In this document: one piece after another, positions 1-9,962 of the stretch
Layout of the letters: each line of letters starts with the position of its first letter
How positions within the stretch are numbered: position 1 is the stretch's first letter
Assembly: GCF_043194295.1 (NCBI RefSeq)
Contig: NZ_JBAFVK010000001.1
DNA: 64,000 bases
Reading direction: 5' to 3' (one strand)
Source: Xanthobacter autotrophicus
Lineage (GTDB): Bacteria; Pseudomonadota; Alphaproteobacteria; Rhizobiales; Xanthobacteraceae
Translations under genes and position numbers: made by a program
Notes under the pieces: model-generated
Told to the model about the DNA's origin: nothing
Databases searched by the model: none
What the model saw: only the letters and a program-made list of their open reading frames with translations

Positions 1-211
1 GCTTTCGTGGTGAAGGAGAGGCCGGGCGACGATCTACGCATGCACATTTGTCCCGTGTCATTGGTCGCAAACCTGAACCAGTACCCGCGCCCGTTGTGAC
101 CCGGAGCCTTGCCAAAGGCTTTTGCGTCGCACCGAGGGTTGGAGGAAGCGACCAAGTGCTGAGCGTAAAAACGCGGAGTTACCAAGGCGTAAACCTGGCA
201 GCGCTGCCATA
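1..211. other. Window start, no gene recognised
   Basis: No open reading frame here has convincing codon bias, a ribosome binding site or a recognisable product. It may be the 3' untranslated region of a gene outside the window plus the upstream part of the phasin promoter region. Confidence 0.4.
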
Positions 212-261
212 TTGTGCGCTGCACAAAAACCGCTTGACGACCGTGCTGCAGTGCATAATAT
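212..261 (+). promoter_or_regulatory. Phasin promoter with PhaR-like operator candidates
   Basis: A sigma70-like promoter is visible: TTGACG at 234-239 and TAATAT at 256-261, 16 bp apart. A perfect palindrome TTGTGC-gct-GCACAA lies at 212-226 just upstream of the -35. A second TGC/GCA-rich element, TGCTGCAGTGCA, fills the spacer at 244-255. TGC/GCA-rich sites over phasin promoters are the expected target type for the PHB-sensing repressor PhaR; that assignment is inference. Confidence 0.55.
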
Positions 262-332
262 TCACAACCGAGCGGAGGCAATAACCACTCTGCGCGGGGC
301 CGGCCCATTTGCCGGCAAAAAGGGGACTCCCA

Positions 333-677
333 ATGGTTCAAACTCCTGAAGAGCTGCAGAAGATCAGCAAGGACAACATCGAATCCGCCATGAAGAGCTT
401 CGGCACGCTGTCCAAGAGCGCCCAGGCGATCGCGGTGGAAATCGCCGACTACACCAAGACCTCCTTCGAGCAGGGCACCGCTGCCCTCGAGAAGCTGCTC
501 GGCGCCAAGACCCTTGAGCAGGCCATCGAGATCCAGCAGACCTACCTGAAGTCGGCCTACGAGGGCGCCGTCGCCCAGGCCACCAAGCTCGGCGAGCTCT
601 ACACCGAGCTGGCGAAGGAAACCTACAAGCCCTTCGAGTCGACCCTCGGCAAGACCGGCTTCAAGTTCCCCAGCTGA
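333..677 (+). CDS. Phasin family protein (PHB granule-associated)
   Basis: This 114-residue acidic, helix-rich protein matches the phasin_2 type: an N-terminal region starting MVQTPEEL, then amphipathic helices with the typical segments SAQAIAVEIADYTK and EQAIEIQQTYLKSAYE. Phasins coat polyhydroxybutyrate granules and control their size and number. The start at 333 is preferred over an in-frame ATG at 309 because AGGGG at 321-325 is correctly spaced and family members begin this way. The gene is monocistronic, with its own promoter and TGC/GCA operator candidates upstream, which suggests control by PHB level. Confidence 0.9.
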   Translation: MVQTPEELQKISKDNIESAMKSFGTLSKSAQAIAVEIADYTKTSFEQGTAALEKLLGAKTLEQAIEIQQTYLKSAYEGAVAQATKLGELYTELAKETYKPFESTLGKTGFKFPS

Positions 678-760
678 GCTGACATTTCTCCCGCAACGGG
701 CATCGCGCCGGGAGGCTGTTTTCGCGTCCATCCGGCGTGCCGGCTCCCTTGGGAGTCGAT

Positions 761-840
761 CGTAAGTGCATCAAGCGTAGGTGCGTAATGCGTTCAGCGT
801 AAGCGTTCGGTTGCGTAAGTTGCGTTCAGAAGCGTTGCGT
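761..840. repeat. Irregular GCGT-rich short repeat tract
   Basis: Within 80 bp the motifs GCGTAA, GCGTTC and GCGT recur about ten times with irregular spacing, between the phasin gene and a terminator-like hairpin. No open frame or known element fits. The rest of the 678-1053 gap holds that hairpin and the clpS upstream region. Confidence 0.5.
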
Positions 841-843
841 CAC

Positions 844-868
844 AAGGCCCGGCCCAGCGCCGGGCCTT
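844..868 (+). terminator. Terminator-like hairpin after the phasin gene
   Basis: The arms AAGGCCCGGC (844-853) and GCCGGGCCTT (859-868) pair perfectly around a 5-nt loop. The T run afterwards is weak, so termination is inferred from stem strength and position. Confidence 0.55.
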
Positions 869-1053
869 AGTCGTTCTGGCGGTCCGCAAGGGCCTTTGTG
901 CTGCCGCGGCCGGTGCGGATGCGGCACGCTGTGGCCCCGGATTCCGCGACGGCACTGGCGAAGACGCGCCGCTCTTCCTATTATTCTCCTCATTGAGGGA
1001 GCTGCGCCAAACTCCGCGCGACGGCCGGAGCAGCGGAACAGGGCGCGACGGAC

Positions 1054-1428
1054 ATGATGGATATTTCACATTCCACTTTTCAGATGCCGGCCCTGGCCGG
1101 CCCCGACACGCCACCCCGCAGGGGCGGCGATGGTCCCGGCACGGCGGTCATTTCCCGCACCAAGCCGCAGACCAAGCGGCCCTCGCTCTACCGCGTGCTG
1201 CTGCTGAACGACGACTACACGCCCATGGAATTCGTGGTGCATGTGCTGGAGCGGTTCTTCAACAAGGACCGCGAGCAGGCCAACACCATCATGCTCCATG
1301 TGCATCATCACGGCGTGGGGGAGTGCGGCGTTTTCACCTATGAGGTCGCCGAGACCAAGGTGACTCAGGTGATGGATTTCGCCCGCAAGCACCAGCATCC
1401 TCTCCAGTGCGTGATGGAGAAGAAATAA
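1054..1428 (+). CDS. ATP-dependent Clp protease adaptor ClpS
   Basis: ClpS binds N-degron substrates and delivers them to ClpAP. The 124-residue protein has a disordered N-terminal tail of about 40 residues, then the ClpS core. Residues 51-54 (LNDD) carry the Asn/Asp pair that grips the substrate amino terminus, and the His-rich HVHHHG at 82-87 lines the pocket. A second in-frame ATG follows directly (1057), so the start is uncertain by one codon. It lies 236 bp upstream of clpA on the same strand, the usual partner arrangement in proteobacteria. Confidence 0.95.
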   Translation: MMDISHSTFQMPALAGPDTPPRRGGDGPGTAVISRTKPQTKRPSLYRVLLLNDDYTPMEFVVHVLERFFNKDREQANTIMLHVHHHGVGECGVFTYEVAETKVTQVMDFARKHQHPLQCVMEKK

Positions 1429-1664
1429 GCCGGCTCACGCCCTTCGCGAAAAAACCTGATGGATGAAATCTGGGTCGTTAAGGCCCGGAATGCGAGGCGC
1501 TGTCTTGTGCTCGGCATGGATGACAGGCTAAGGGAAGCGTTTTTCCATCGCAGGAGGGGCTTGCGCACTGCGGCATCCGGTACGAAGTTTGTGTGAATGG
1601 TGCACGCGCTCCCCAAGCTGGCGGGGTTTCCAAGGGCCGGGAGCGATGCGCGGAAGAGGTGTCG

Positions 1665-4136
<2,472 letters not shown>

Positions 4137-4162
4137 GCGCCGCACCGGCCACCTGATAAAAG

Positions 4163-4189
4163 AAAGAGGCGGCTTCGGCCGCCTCTTTT
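4163..4189 (+). terminator. Rho-independent terminator after clpA
   Basis: The arms GAGGCGGC (4166-4173) and GCCGCCTC (4178-4185) surround a TTCG tetraloop, with AAA before and TTTT after. The near-symmetric A and T tracts could stop transcription from both clpA and the convergent crtZ. Confidence 0.85.
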
Positions 4190-4233
4190 CGTTTCGGGGT
4201 GTGGTTCCGGGAACGGGAGGAGGGTGATCCCGC

Positions 4234-4740
4234 CTATTCCGCCGCCTCGTTCTGCTTCAGGCTGCCGCCGTGCAGCTTCTTCAGCTTGGCCTTCAGGTCG
4301 GCCGGCGGCGGGGCGTAGATGAAGCCGAAGGAGACGCAGCCCTCCTTGCCATCCACCGCATGGTGCAGCCGATGGGCCTGCACCAGGCGCTTGAGGTAGC
4401 CGTTGCGCGGCACGTAGCGGAACGGCCAGCGCTGGTGGGTGATGCCGTCGTGCACGAAGAAATAGAGGAAGCCGTAGACCGTCATGCCCACGCCCACCCA
4501 TAGCAGCGCGCCGCCATTGCGGAACGCGTAGATGAGGGCGATGGCGATGCCCGCGAACAGCAGCGCATAAAGGTCGTTGCGCTCGAAAACGCCCTCGCGC
4601 GGCTCATGGTGCGACTTGTGCCAGCCCCAGCCGAAGCCGTGCATGACATATTTGTGCGCGGCCCAGGCCACCCCTTCCATGGCGGCGACCGTGGCGATCA
4701 CGATGAGCGCATTGACGAGGAAAGCGAGGGTGGTGGACAT
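4234..4740 (-). CDS. Beta-carotene hydroxylase CrtZ family (fatty acid hydroxylase superfamily)
   Basis: This 168-residue membrane protein carries all histidine clusters of the diiron CrtZ hydroxylases: H29/H34 in HKYVMH, HKSHH at 41-45, HDGITH at 97-102 and HRLHH at 123-127, interleaved with hydrophobic helices. CrtZ adds 3- and 3'-hydroxyls to beta-carotene to make zeaxanthin, fitting the yellow carotenoids of Xanthobacter-like bacteria. The chosen start (MSTTLAFLV) gives the usual family length; a much longer upstream reading is only a codon-bias artefact. No other carotenoid gene is adjacent, so it may act on pigment made from genes elsewhere. It is divergent from phhB. Confidence 0.92.
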   Translation of the reverse strand: MSTTLAFLVNALIVIATVAAMEGVAWAAHKYVMHGFGWGWHKSHHEPREGVFERNDLYALLFAGIAIALIYAFRNGGALLWVGVGMTVYGFLYFFVHDGITHQRWPFRYVPRNGYLKRLVQAHRLHHAVDGKEGCVSFGFIYAPPPADLKAKLKKLHGGSLKQNEAAE

Positions 4741-4977
4741 GATGTTCCCATCGGCTGCGGCCCGCGGGGGCATATGCGCGCCCGGCGGCAGGGTGGATAT
4801 ACAGCATCGGCCGGCGCGCCGCGCCCTGTGGCAGATCAATCCTGCGTACGGTTTCTTTCGGTGTCCGGACCATGTCACGCCGGCGGGTACCCGGTCCGCG
4901 CGCAGAAAATGCGACAAACAAACGAGATAGATAAGTCCCGGGGACCGGCGCGGCCGGAACCCCATGAGGAGGCCCCC

Positions 4978-5358
4978 ATGACCATCGACCGCAAGCACAC
5001 CTTCGGCCCCGCGGAGATCGAGGCCCGCCTGAAGGCGGATCTGCCCCACTGGCGCTATGAGGACGGCTGGATCCGCCGCACCTACAAGACCAACAGCTGG
5101 AAGGGCACGCTGATGGTCATCAACACGGTGGGTCACCTGGCCGAGGCGGCCTGGCACCATCCCGACCTCACCGCCTCCTACGCCTGGGTGGAGGTGCGCC
5201 TCATGTCCCACGACGCCAAGGGCATCACCGTGCGCGACTTCGCTTTGGCGCAGAAGATCGAGGAGGTGGTGATGTGGCAACCCGGCGCCGTGCCTGACGC
5301 CCCGCTGGAAGGTACGCCGCAGCACGACCTGCGCTTTTCCTACCTGAAGTACGATTGA
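4978..5358 (+). CDS. 4a-hydroxytetrahydrobiopterin dehydratase (PCD/DCoH family)
   Basis: The 126-residue protein has the family signature HHPD at 60-63, which supplies the active-site histidines, and the conserved SHDAKGIT segment at 77-84. It dehydrates 4a-hydroxytetrahydropterin formed by aromatic amino acid hydroxylases; some bacterial members instead act in pterin or molybdopterin metabolism. AGGAGG at 4967-4972 fixes the start. No phenylalanine hydroxylase is nearby, so the partner enzyme is unknown from this window. Confidence 0.92.
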   Translation: MTIDRKHTFGPAEIEARLKADLPHWRYEDGWIRRTYKTNSWKGTLMVINTVGHLAEAAWHHPDLTASYAWVEVRLMSHDAKGITVRDFALAQKIEEVVMWQPGAVPDAPLEGTPQHDLRFSYLKYD

Positions 5359-5555
5359 GCGGGGCGCCGCCGGGTTTCGGCTGCCCCGTCCGGTTCCGGC
5401 ACCCGCCTCGTTCGGGCGGGGAAGACGAGGCAGCGACAGCTCAGCCGCAGGCTTGGCGTCGGATTGGGGTGCGGAGCCGTGCCCTGTTAAGGCCGCGTTC
5501 TTGCATGCGCATGCTGTTGCGATTGCCGCCGGCTTTTGTCGGCGCCGGAGGTGCC

Positions 5556-6608
5556 ATGTCCCAGCCTGCGTCCGAACCTGCGCCGGAGCCGCCCGCGGAA
5601 AGCGGCGAGACGAGCGGCGGGACATGCCTCGCGCCCCTCGATTTCTCCGGCGCCTGCCTCGTCGCGCCTCCTGCGCCTGCGCAGGCGCAGGCGGAACCCG
5701 CGCCCACCCCGGATGCCGCCGCCCTTGCGGACCTGCTGGTGGCACATTCCTTCGGCGACACGGCGGCGCTGCTGCCTTCGGCCGCCATCGCGCGGCGGGT
5801 GATCCTCGACACCATTCGTGCCCAGCACCGCATTTCCGGGCGGCCCAAGCGGCGGGACTTGCTGGTCTGCGCCGGGGACGCGCCTTTGCCGCCGGAATTT
5901 GCCGGCGATGCGGAGGTCAGCCGCATGCCCGACGAGATCGGCGCCATCCGCGCCGCCGTCGGGCCGAAGACGGCGGGCCTGTTCGTCGCTCCGGTCCGGC
6001 TGGCAGCGGGCATCGAGATGCTGCCCGGCTCTTTCCTCGCCGAGCTGCGGGAGGCGGCGGACGAATACGGCCTCGCCCTCATCTTCGACGAGACCGCCGC
6101 CGGGCTGGGGCGTACCGGCATGGCCTTCGCCCATGAATGGACCGGCGTGACGCCGGATCTCATGCTGGTGGGGGAGGGGGCCGGCCTGTCGCTGGCCGCC
6201 CTCGTGCTCACCGCCAAATGGGCGCGCGGCCTGCCCGGTGCGCTGCCCGTGGTGGCGGGAGAGGCGCTGGCTTCGGCGGGGGTGGTGCTCGAAACCGCCT
6301 TCGCCCCCGGCTTCGAGGGGCGCGTCCAGGCGCTGGGCTGGTTGCTGGAGGACCGCCTCGCGACCCTGCGCTACCGGCGGGCGGACCTGTTCAGCGGGCT
6401 GGTCGGCACCGGGCTGGCGCAGGGGCTCGTGTGCACCGTGCCGCCCGATGATCTGGCGGCACGCCTCGCCGGGGCGGGGCTTGTCACCCGTCCGCTCGGC
6501 CAAGTGCTGGCTGTCCTGCCGCCGCTCACGGTGACGGAGGCGGAGATATCGGCCGCGGCGGATATGCTGGAGCGCGTGGTGGCGGAGCTGGAGCCGGCCA
6601 CGCCCTGA
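5556..6608 (+). CDS. Degenerate class III aminotransferase-like protein lacking the PLP lysine
   Basis: The 350-residue protein aligns by eye with the middle and C-terminal parts of acetylornithine/GABA-type class III aminotransferases: LIFDETAAGLGRTG matches the family's D-E-x-x-x-G-x-G-R-T-G cofactor motif, and FAHEWTGVTPDLM follows as expected. The position that normally holds the Schiff-base lysine (family pattern GKG or AKALGGG) reads GEGAG, so Glu207 (codon 6174-6176) replaces it. The N-terminal phosphate-binding SGAEA motif is also unrecognisable (PSAAIA), and the first 40 residues are Pro/Ala-rich. The frame is intact and codon bias is normal, so it is probably an expressed pseudoenzyme. 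The start at 5556 follows GGAGG; a TTG at 5355 overlapping phhB is possible. Confidence 0.75.
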   Translation: MSQPASEPAPEPPAESGETSGGTCLAPLDFSGACLVAPPAPAQAQAEPAPTPDAAALADLLVAHSFGDTAALLPSAAIARRVILDTIRAQHRISGRPKRRDLLVCAGDAPLPPEFAGDAEVSRMPDEIGAIRAAVGPKTAGLFVAPVRLAAGIEMLPGSFLAELREAADEYGLALIFDETAAGLGRTGMAFAHEWTGVTPDLMLVGEGAGLSLAALVLTAKWARGLPGALPVVAGEALASAGVVLETAFAPGFEGRVQALGWLLEDRLATLRYRRADLFSGLVGTGLAQGLVCTVPPDDLAARLAGAGLVTRPLGQVLAVLPPLTVTEAEISAAADMLERVVAELEPATP

Positions 6609-6620
6609 TGGCGCGCGCCC

Positions 6621-7955
6621 TCAGAACCCCACGGCGGTGCCGGAGAGGTCGTAGGGCCCGGCCGCCTCGATCTTCACGGTGGCGATCTCGCCCACGCGCA
6701 GGGGGCGGCGGGCGAAAACCTTCACCGTGCCGTCAATCTCCGGCGCGTCGCCCTTGGTGCGGCCGATGCCGCCTTCGGGCGTCACGGCATCGATGATCAC
6801 GCTCTGCCGGGTGCCCACCTTGCGCTTGAGGCGCCGGGCCGACACCTTCTGCTGGGTGCGCATGAAGCGGTCGTAGCGCTCGGCCTTCACCTCGTCGGGC
6901 ACGGGGTTTTCCAATGCGTTGGCATCGGCCCCGCGCACCGGCTCGAACTTGAAGCAGCCGGCGCGGTCGATCTCCGCCTCTTCGAGGAAAGAGAGCAATT
7001 CCTCGAACTCCGCCTCGGTCTCGCCGGGGAAGCCGACGATGAAGGTGGAGCGGAGCGTGAGATCCGGCACCGCCGCGCGCCATGCCTGGATGCGGGCCAG
7101 CGTCTTCTCCTGCGAGGCCGGGCGCTTCATGCGCTTCAGCACGGTGGGGCTCGCATGCTGGAACGGAATGTCGAGATAGGGCAGCACCTTGCCGGCGGCC
7201 ATCAGCTCCATCACCGCATCCACGTGCGGGTAGGGGTAGACGTAATGCAGGCGCACCCATGCGCCGAGGTCCCCCAGCGCGCCGGCGAGATCGAGGAAGC
7301 GGGCGGCGACTTCCCTGTCGCCCCACGGGCTGGTGGCATAGCGCAGGTCGACGCCATAGGCCGAGGTGTCCTGCGAGATGACGAGCAGTTCCTTCACGCC
7401 CGCCTTCACCAGCCGCTCGGCCTCCCGCAGCACGTCTCCAGCAGGGCGCGAGACCAGATCGCCGCGTAGCTTGGGGATGATGCAGAAGGTGCAGCGGTTG
7501 GAGCAGCCCTCGGAAATCTTGAGATAGGCGTAGTGGCGGGGGGTGAGCTTCACGCCCTCGGCGGGCACGAGGTCGAGGAAGGGATCGTGGGCCGGCGGCA
7601 CTGCCTCGTGAACCGCCGCGAGCACGCTCTCATATTGCTGCGGGCCGGTGATGGCGAGGACGCTCGGGTGGACCTCGCGGATCTGCTCGGGCTCGGCGCC
7701 CATGCAGCCGGTGACCACCACCTTGCCGTTCTCGGCCAAAGCCTCGCCGATGGCGTTGAGGCTTTCCGCCTTGGCGCTGTCGAGGAAGCCGCAGGTGTTC
7801 ACCACCACGAGGTCCGCGCCCTGGTGGGTCTTGGTCAGCTCATAGCCTTCCGCGCGCAGCCGGGTGACGATGCGCTCACTGTCCACCAGCGCCTTGGGGC
7901 AGCCCAGCGAGACGAAGGAGATGCGGGGCGCGGATTTCAGGGCGGTGTCGGCCAT
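6621..7955 (-). CDS. Ribosomal protein S12 methylthiotransferase RimO
   Basis: RimO is a radical-SAM methylthiotransferase that modifies Asp88 (E. coli numbering) of ribosomal protein S12. The 444-residue protein has the N-terminal cluster domain (Cys19, Cys55, Cys84), the radical-SAM CxxxCxxC motif CSNRCTFC at 151-158, and a C-terminal TRAM domain. The opening ISFVSLGCPKALVDSE distinguishes RimO from the tRNA enzyme MiaB. It stands alone, convergent with the aminotransferase-like gene, whose stop is 12 bp away. Confidence 0.96.
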   Translation of the reverse strand: MADTALKSAPRISFVSLGCPKALVDSERIVTRLRAEGYELTKTHQGADLVVVNTCGFLDSAKAESLNAIGEALAENGKVVVTGCMGAEPEQIREVHPSVLAITGPQQYESVLAAVHEAVPPAHDPFLDLVPAEGVKLTPRHYAYLKISEGCSNRCTFCIIPKLRGDLVSRPAGDVLREAERLVKAGVKELLVISQDTSAYGVDLRYATSPWGDREVAARFLDLAGALGDLGAWVRLHYVYPYPHVDAVMELMAAGKVLPYLDIPFQHASPTVLKRMKRPASQEKTLARIQAWRAAVPDLTLRSTFIVGFPGETEAEFEELLSFLEEAEIDRAGCFKFEPVRGADANALENPVPDEVKAERYDRFMRTQQKVSARRLKRKVGTRQSVIIDAVTPEGGIGRTKGDAPEIDGTVKVFARRPLRVGEIATVKIEAAGPYDLSGTAVGF

Positions 7956-8097
7956 GGGGCGGGCGGGTTTCTCTTGGGCAGGATATGGGCTGTGCGAAGG
8001 GCTGGCGCGTAACCGAGCGCCCGCGCCCCGTCAATCCCGCGACTTTGTGGCCGAAGGAGGGTGCGGGGGAGAGAGGCGCCTCAAGAGGAGAGAGCAC

Positions 8098-8202
8098 CGT
8101 CGCCGTCCGGCTTGACCGGACGGCCCATGGCCCGGCTAGGGCAAGGCTGCCGGGTTTGGACAAGCGGCGGGATGGGCCCTCCGGTCAAGCCGGAGGGCGA
8201 CG
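8098..8202. repeat. Family B palindromic repeat, copy B1
   Basis: A 105-bp element with inverted ends: it opens with CGTCGCCGTCCGGCTTGACC and closes with the near-reverse complement ending GGAGGGCGACG. Each end is itself a short hairpin around GGCTTGACC. Related copies occur at 19177, 36519, 38911 and 44047. It fills most of the rimO-tyrS gap with the family D element. Confidence 0.85.
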
Positions 8203-8250
8203 ATGGGGAGACGGGTGGGGAAGCGCCGGCCGGTCGCTCACCAGCCGATC

Positions 8251-8322
8251 CGAAACCGGAAACATCCGGCGTCGGTTCTTGGGAACCGAACGCGGCACCA
8301 GCCGAGTTCGGGCGGGAGAGGG
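8251..8322. repeat. Family D hairpin repeat, copy D1
   Basis: This element contains CCGGAAACATCCGG (8256-8269), then GGGAACCGAACGCGGC and an imperfect complement ending TTCGGGCGGGAGAGGG. A second copy lies at 43859-43932. In that copy the 14-bp hairpin is in the opposite orientation while the rest is in the same orientation. Confidence 0.65.
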
Positions 8323-8363
8323 AATGGAATTGCACCCGGGCATGTGTCCGGGGGCGCGAGCCC

Positions 8364-9614
8364 TCACACCGGCTTCAGCAGCACGTGCTTCTTCTTGCCC
8401 AGCGACAGCTTCACCACGCCTTCCGGCGTTAGCGCACCGAGGCCCAGCGTCGCCTTCTCGTCGGTGACGGCGGCGTCGTTCACCTTCAGGCCGCCGCCCT
8501 TGATCTGGCGGCGCGCCTCGCTGGTGGAGGCGACGAGGCCGGCATCCACGAAGGCGTTGGCGACGCCAAGTCCCGCCGCCAGCGTGGCGCGGGGCACTTC
8601 CACGGTGGGCAGGTCCACAGCCAGCGCACCGTCGGCGAAGGTGGCGCGGGAGGTCTCCTTCGCCTTCTCGGCGGCCTCGCGGCCGTGCAGCAAGGCGGTG
8701 GCCTCGGTGGCGAGCACCTCCTTGGCGAGGTTGATCTCCTGCCCCTGAAGGGCGGCGAGGCGGGCGATCTCGTCCAGCGGCAGCTCGGTGAAGAGCTTCA
8801 GGAAGCGCTCCACGTCCGCATCCCCGGCGTTGCGCCAGTACTGCCAGTATTCATAAGGCGACAGCAGGTCGGCATCGAGCCACACGGCGCCGCCGGCGGT
8901 CTTGCCCATCTTGGCGCCGGAGGAGGTGGTGAGCAGTGGCGTCGTCAACGCGAACAGGTCGGCGCCACGCATGCGGCGGCCCAGCTCCATGCCGTTGACG
9001 ATGTTGCCCCACTGGTCCGAGCCGCCCATCTGCAGGATGCAGCCGTGGCGCGCGTTCAGCTCCACGAAGTCGTAGGCCTGCAGGATCATGTAGTTGAATT
9101 CGAGGAAGGTGAGCGGCTGCTCGCGCTCCAGTCGCAGCTTCACCGAATCGAAGGTGAGCATGCGGTTGATGGTGAAGTGCGGCCCCACCTCGCGCAAAAG
9201 CGGGATGTATTTCAGCTCGTCGAGCCAGGACGCGTTGTTCTCCATCTTCGCGCCCGCCCCGAAATCGAGGAAGCGCGCGAACACCTTGCGGATGGAGGCG
9301 ATGTTGTCGTCAATCTGCTGGTCGGTCAGCATCTTGCGGGCTTCGTCCTTGCCGGACGGGTCGCCGATCTTGGTGGTGCCGCCGCCCATGAGCGCGATGG
9401 GGTTGTGCCCGGTGCGCTGGAGCGTGCGCAGCATCATGATGGACAGAAGGTGCCCGGCATGGAGGCTGGAGGCGGTGGCGTCGAAGCCGATATAGGCGGT
9501 GATGGGGCCTTCCGCGGCCTTGGCGTCGAGCCGCTCGAGGTCCGAGCACTGGTGGATGTAGCCGCGCTCGGAGAGCGTGCGCAGGAAGTCGGAGCGGAAG
9601 GTCTGAGTGGTCAT
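8364..9614 (-). CDS. Tyrosyl-tRNA synthetase
   Basis: A class I aminoacyl-tRNA synthetase of 416 residues that charges tRNA-Tyr. The HIGH motif is HAGH at 52-55, the KMSKS motif appears as KMGKT at 235-239, and the tyrosine-binding helix contains QMGGSDQWGN near 195-204. A C-terminal S4-like RNA-binding domain (about 345-416) carries the usual RRQIKGGGLKVN. The gene has no close operon partner; a 348-bp gap with a family C repeat separates it from the divergent anmK. Confidence 0.97.
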   Translation of the reverse strand: MTTQTFRSDFLRTLSERGYIHQCSDLERLDAKAAEGPITAYIGFDATASSLHAGHLLSIMMLRTLQRTGHNPIALMGGGTTKIGDPSGKDEARKMLTDQQIDDNIASIRKVFARFLDFGAGAKMENNASWLDELKYIPLLREVGPHFTINRMLTFDSVKLRLEREQPLTFLEFNYMILQAYDFVELNARHGCILQMGGSDQWGNIVNGMELGRRMRGADLFALTTPLLTTSSGAKMGKTAGGAVWLDADLLSPYEYWQYWRNAGDADVERFLKLFTELPLDEIARLAALQGQEINLAKEVLATEATALLHGREAAEKAKETSRATFADGALAVDLPTVEVPRATLAAGLGVANAFVDAGLVASTSEARRQIKGGGLKVNDAAVTDEKATLGLGALTPEGVVKLSLGKKKHVLLKPV

Positions 9615-9783
9615 CGCGTGGTTCGGTCTTTGGATCGGACGTGAGGCGGGCGCTCACGCGCCGGAAAGGAGCGGTGGTGTATCAGGTCCCGCGCGAGATT
9701 GCACAGGGCGCGCGTATTTAGGGCGGGTTTGCAGGGCGCTTTATCCGCCTGAAAGTCTGCTATTGCGGCCAGGCATGCCGTTG

Positions 9784-9905
9784 AACCCTCTCCCGCTTGC
9801 GGGGGAGGGCAGGGTGGGGGCAACAGGTTTTGGAGCTTGGTGCCGTCGGTGCCGAAGGCGCGGGCCTGCCGCCTCCCCAACCCTCCCCCCGCACGCGGGA
9901 GAGGG
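9784..9905. repeat. Family C palindromic repeat, copy C1
   Basis: Inverted ends CCCTCTCCCGCTTGCGGGGG and CCCCCCGCACGCGGGAGAGG enclose about 80 bp. Similar copies are at 26467, 30518 and 43847, with fragments near 21503, 36640 and 39041. It lies in the tyrS-anmK divergent region (9615-9962), where no other feature is evident. Confidence 0.8.
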
Positions 9906-9962
9906 GGCGGCGGCGGCTCGTTTCAAACTCAGGCACGACCGATTTGGCAGGGGGGTGAGCGG

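Noticed and set aside
1..349. Short frames at 48-284 and 122-349
   Set aside because: They overlap the clear phasin promoter and operators, with no family or ribosome binding site.
4741..5745. N-terminal extension of crtZ to over 500 residues
   Set aside because: The extra part overlaps phhB on the other strand and is Arg/Pro-rich. CrtZ proteins are about 160-175 residues and start as annotated.
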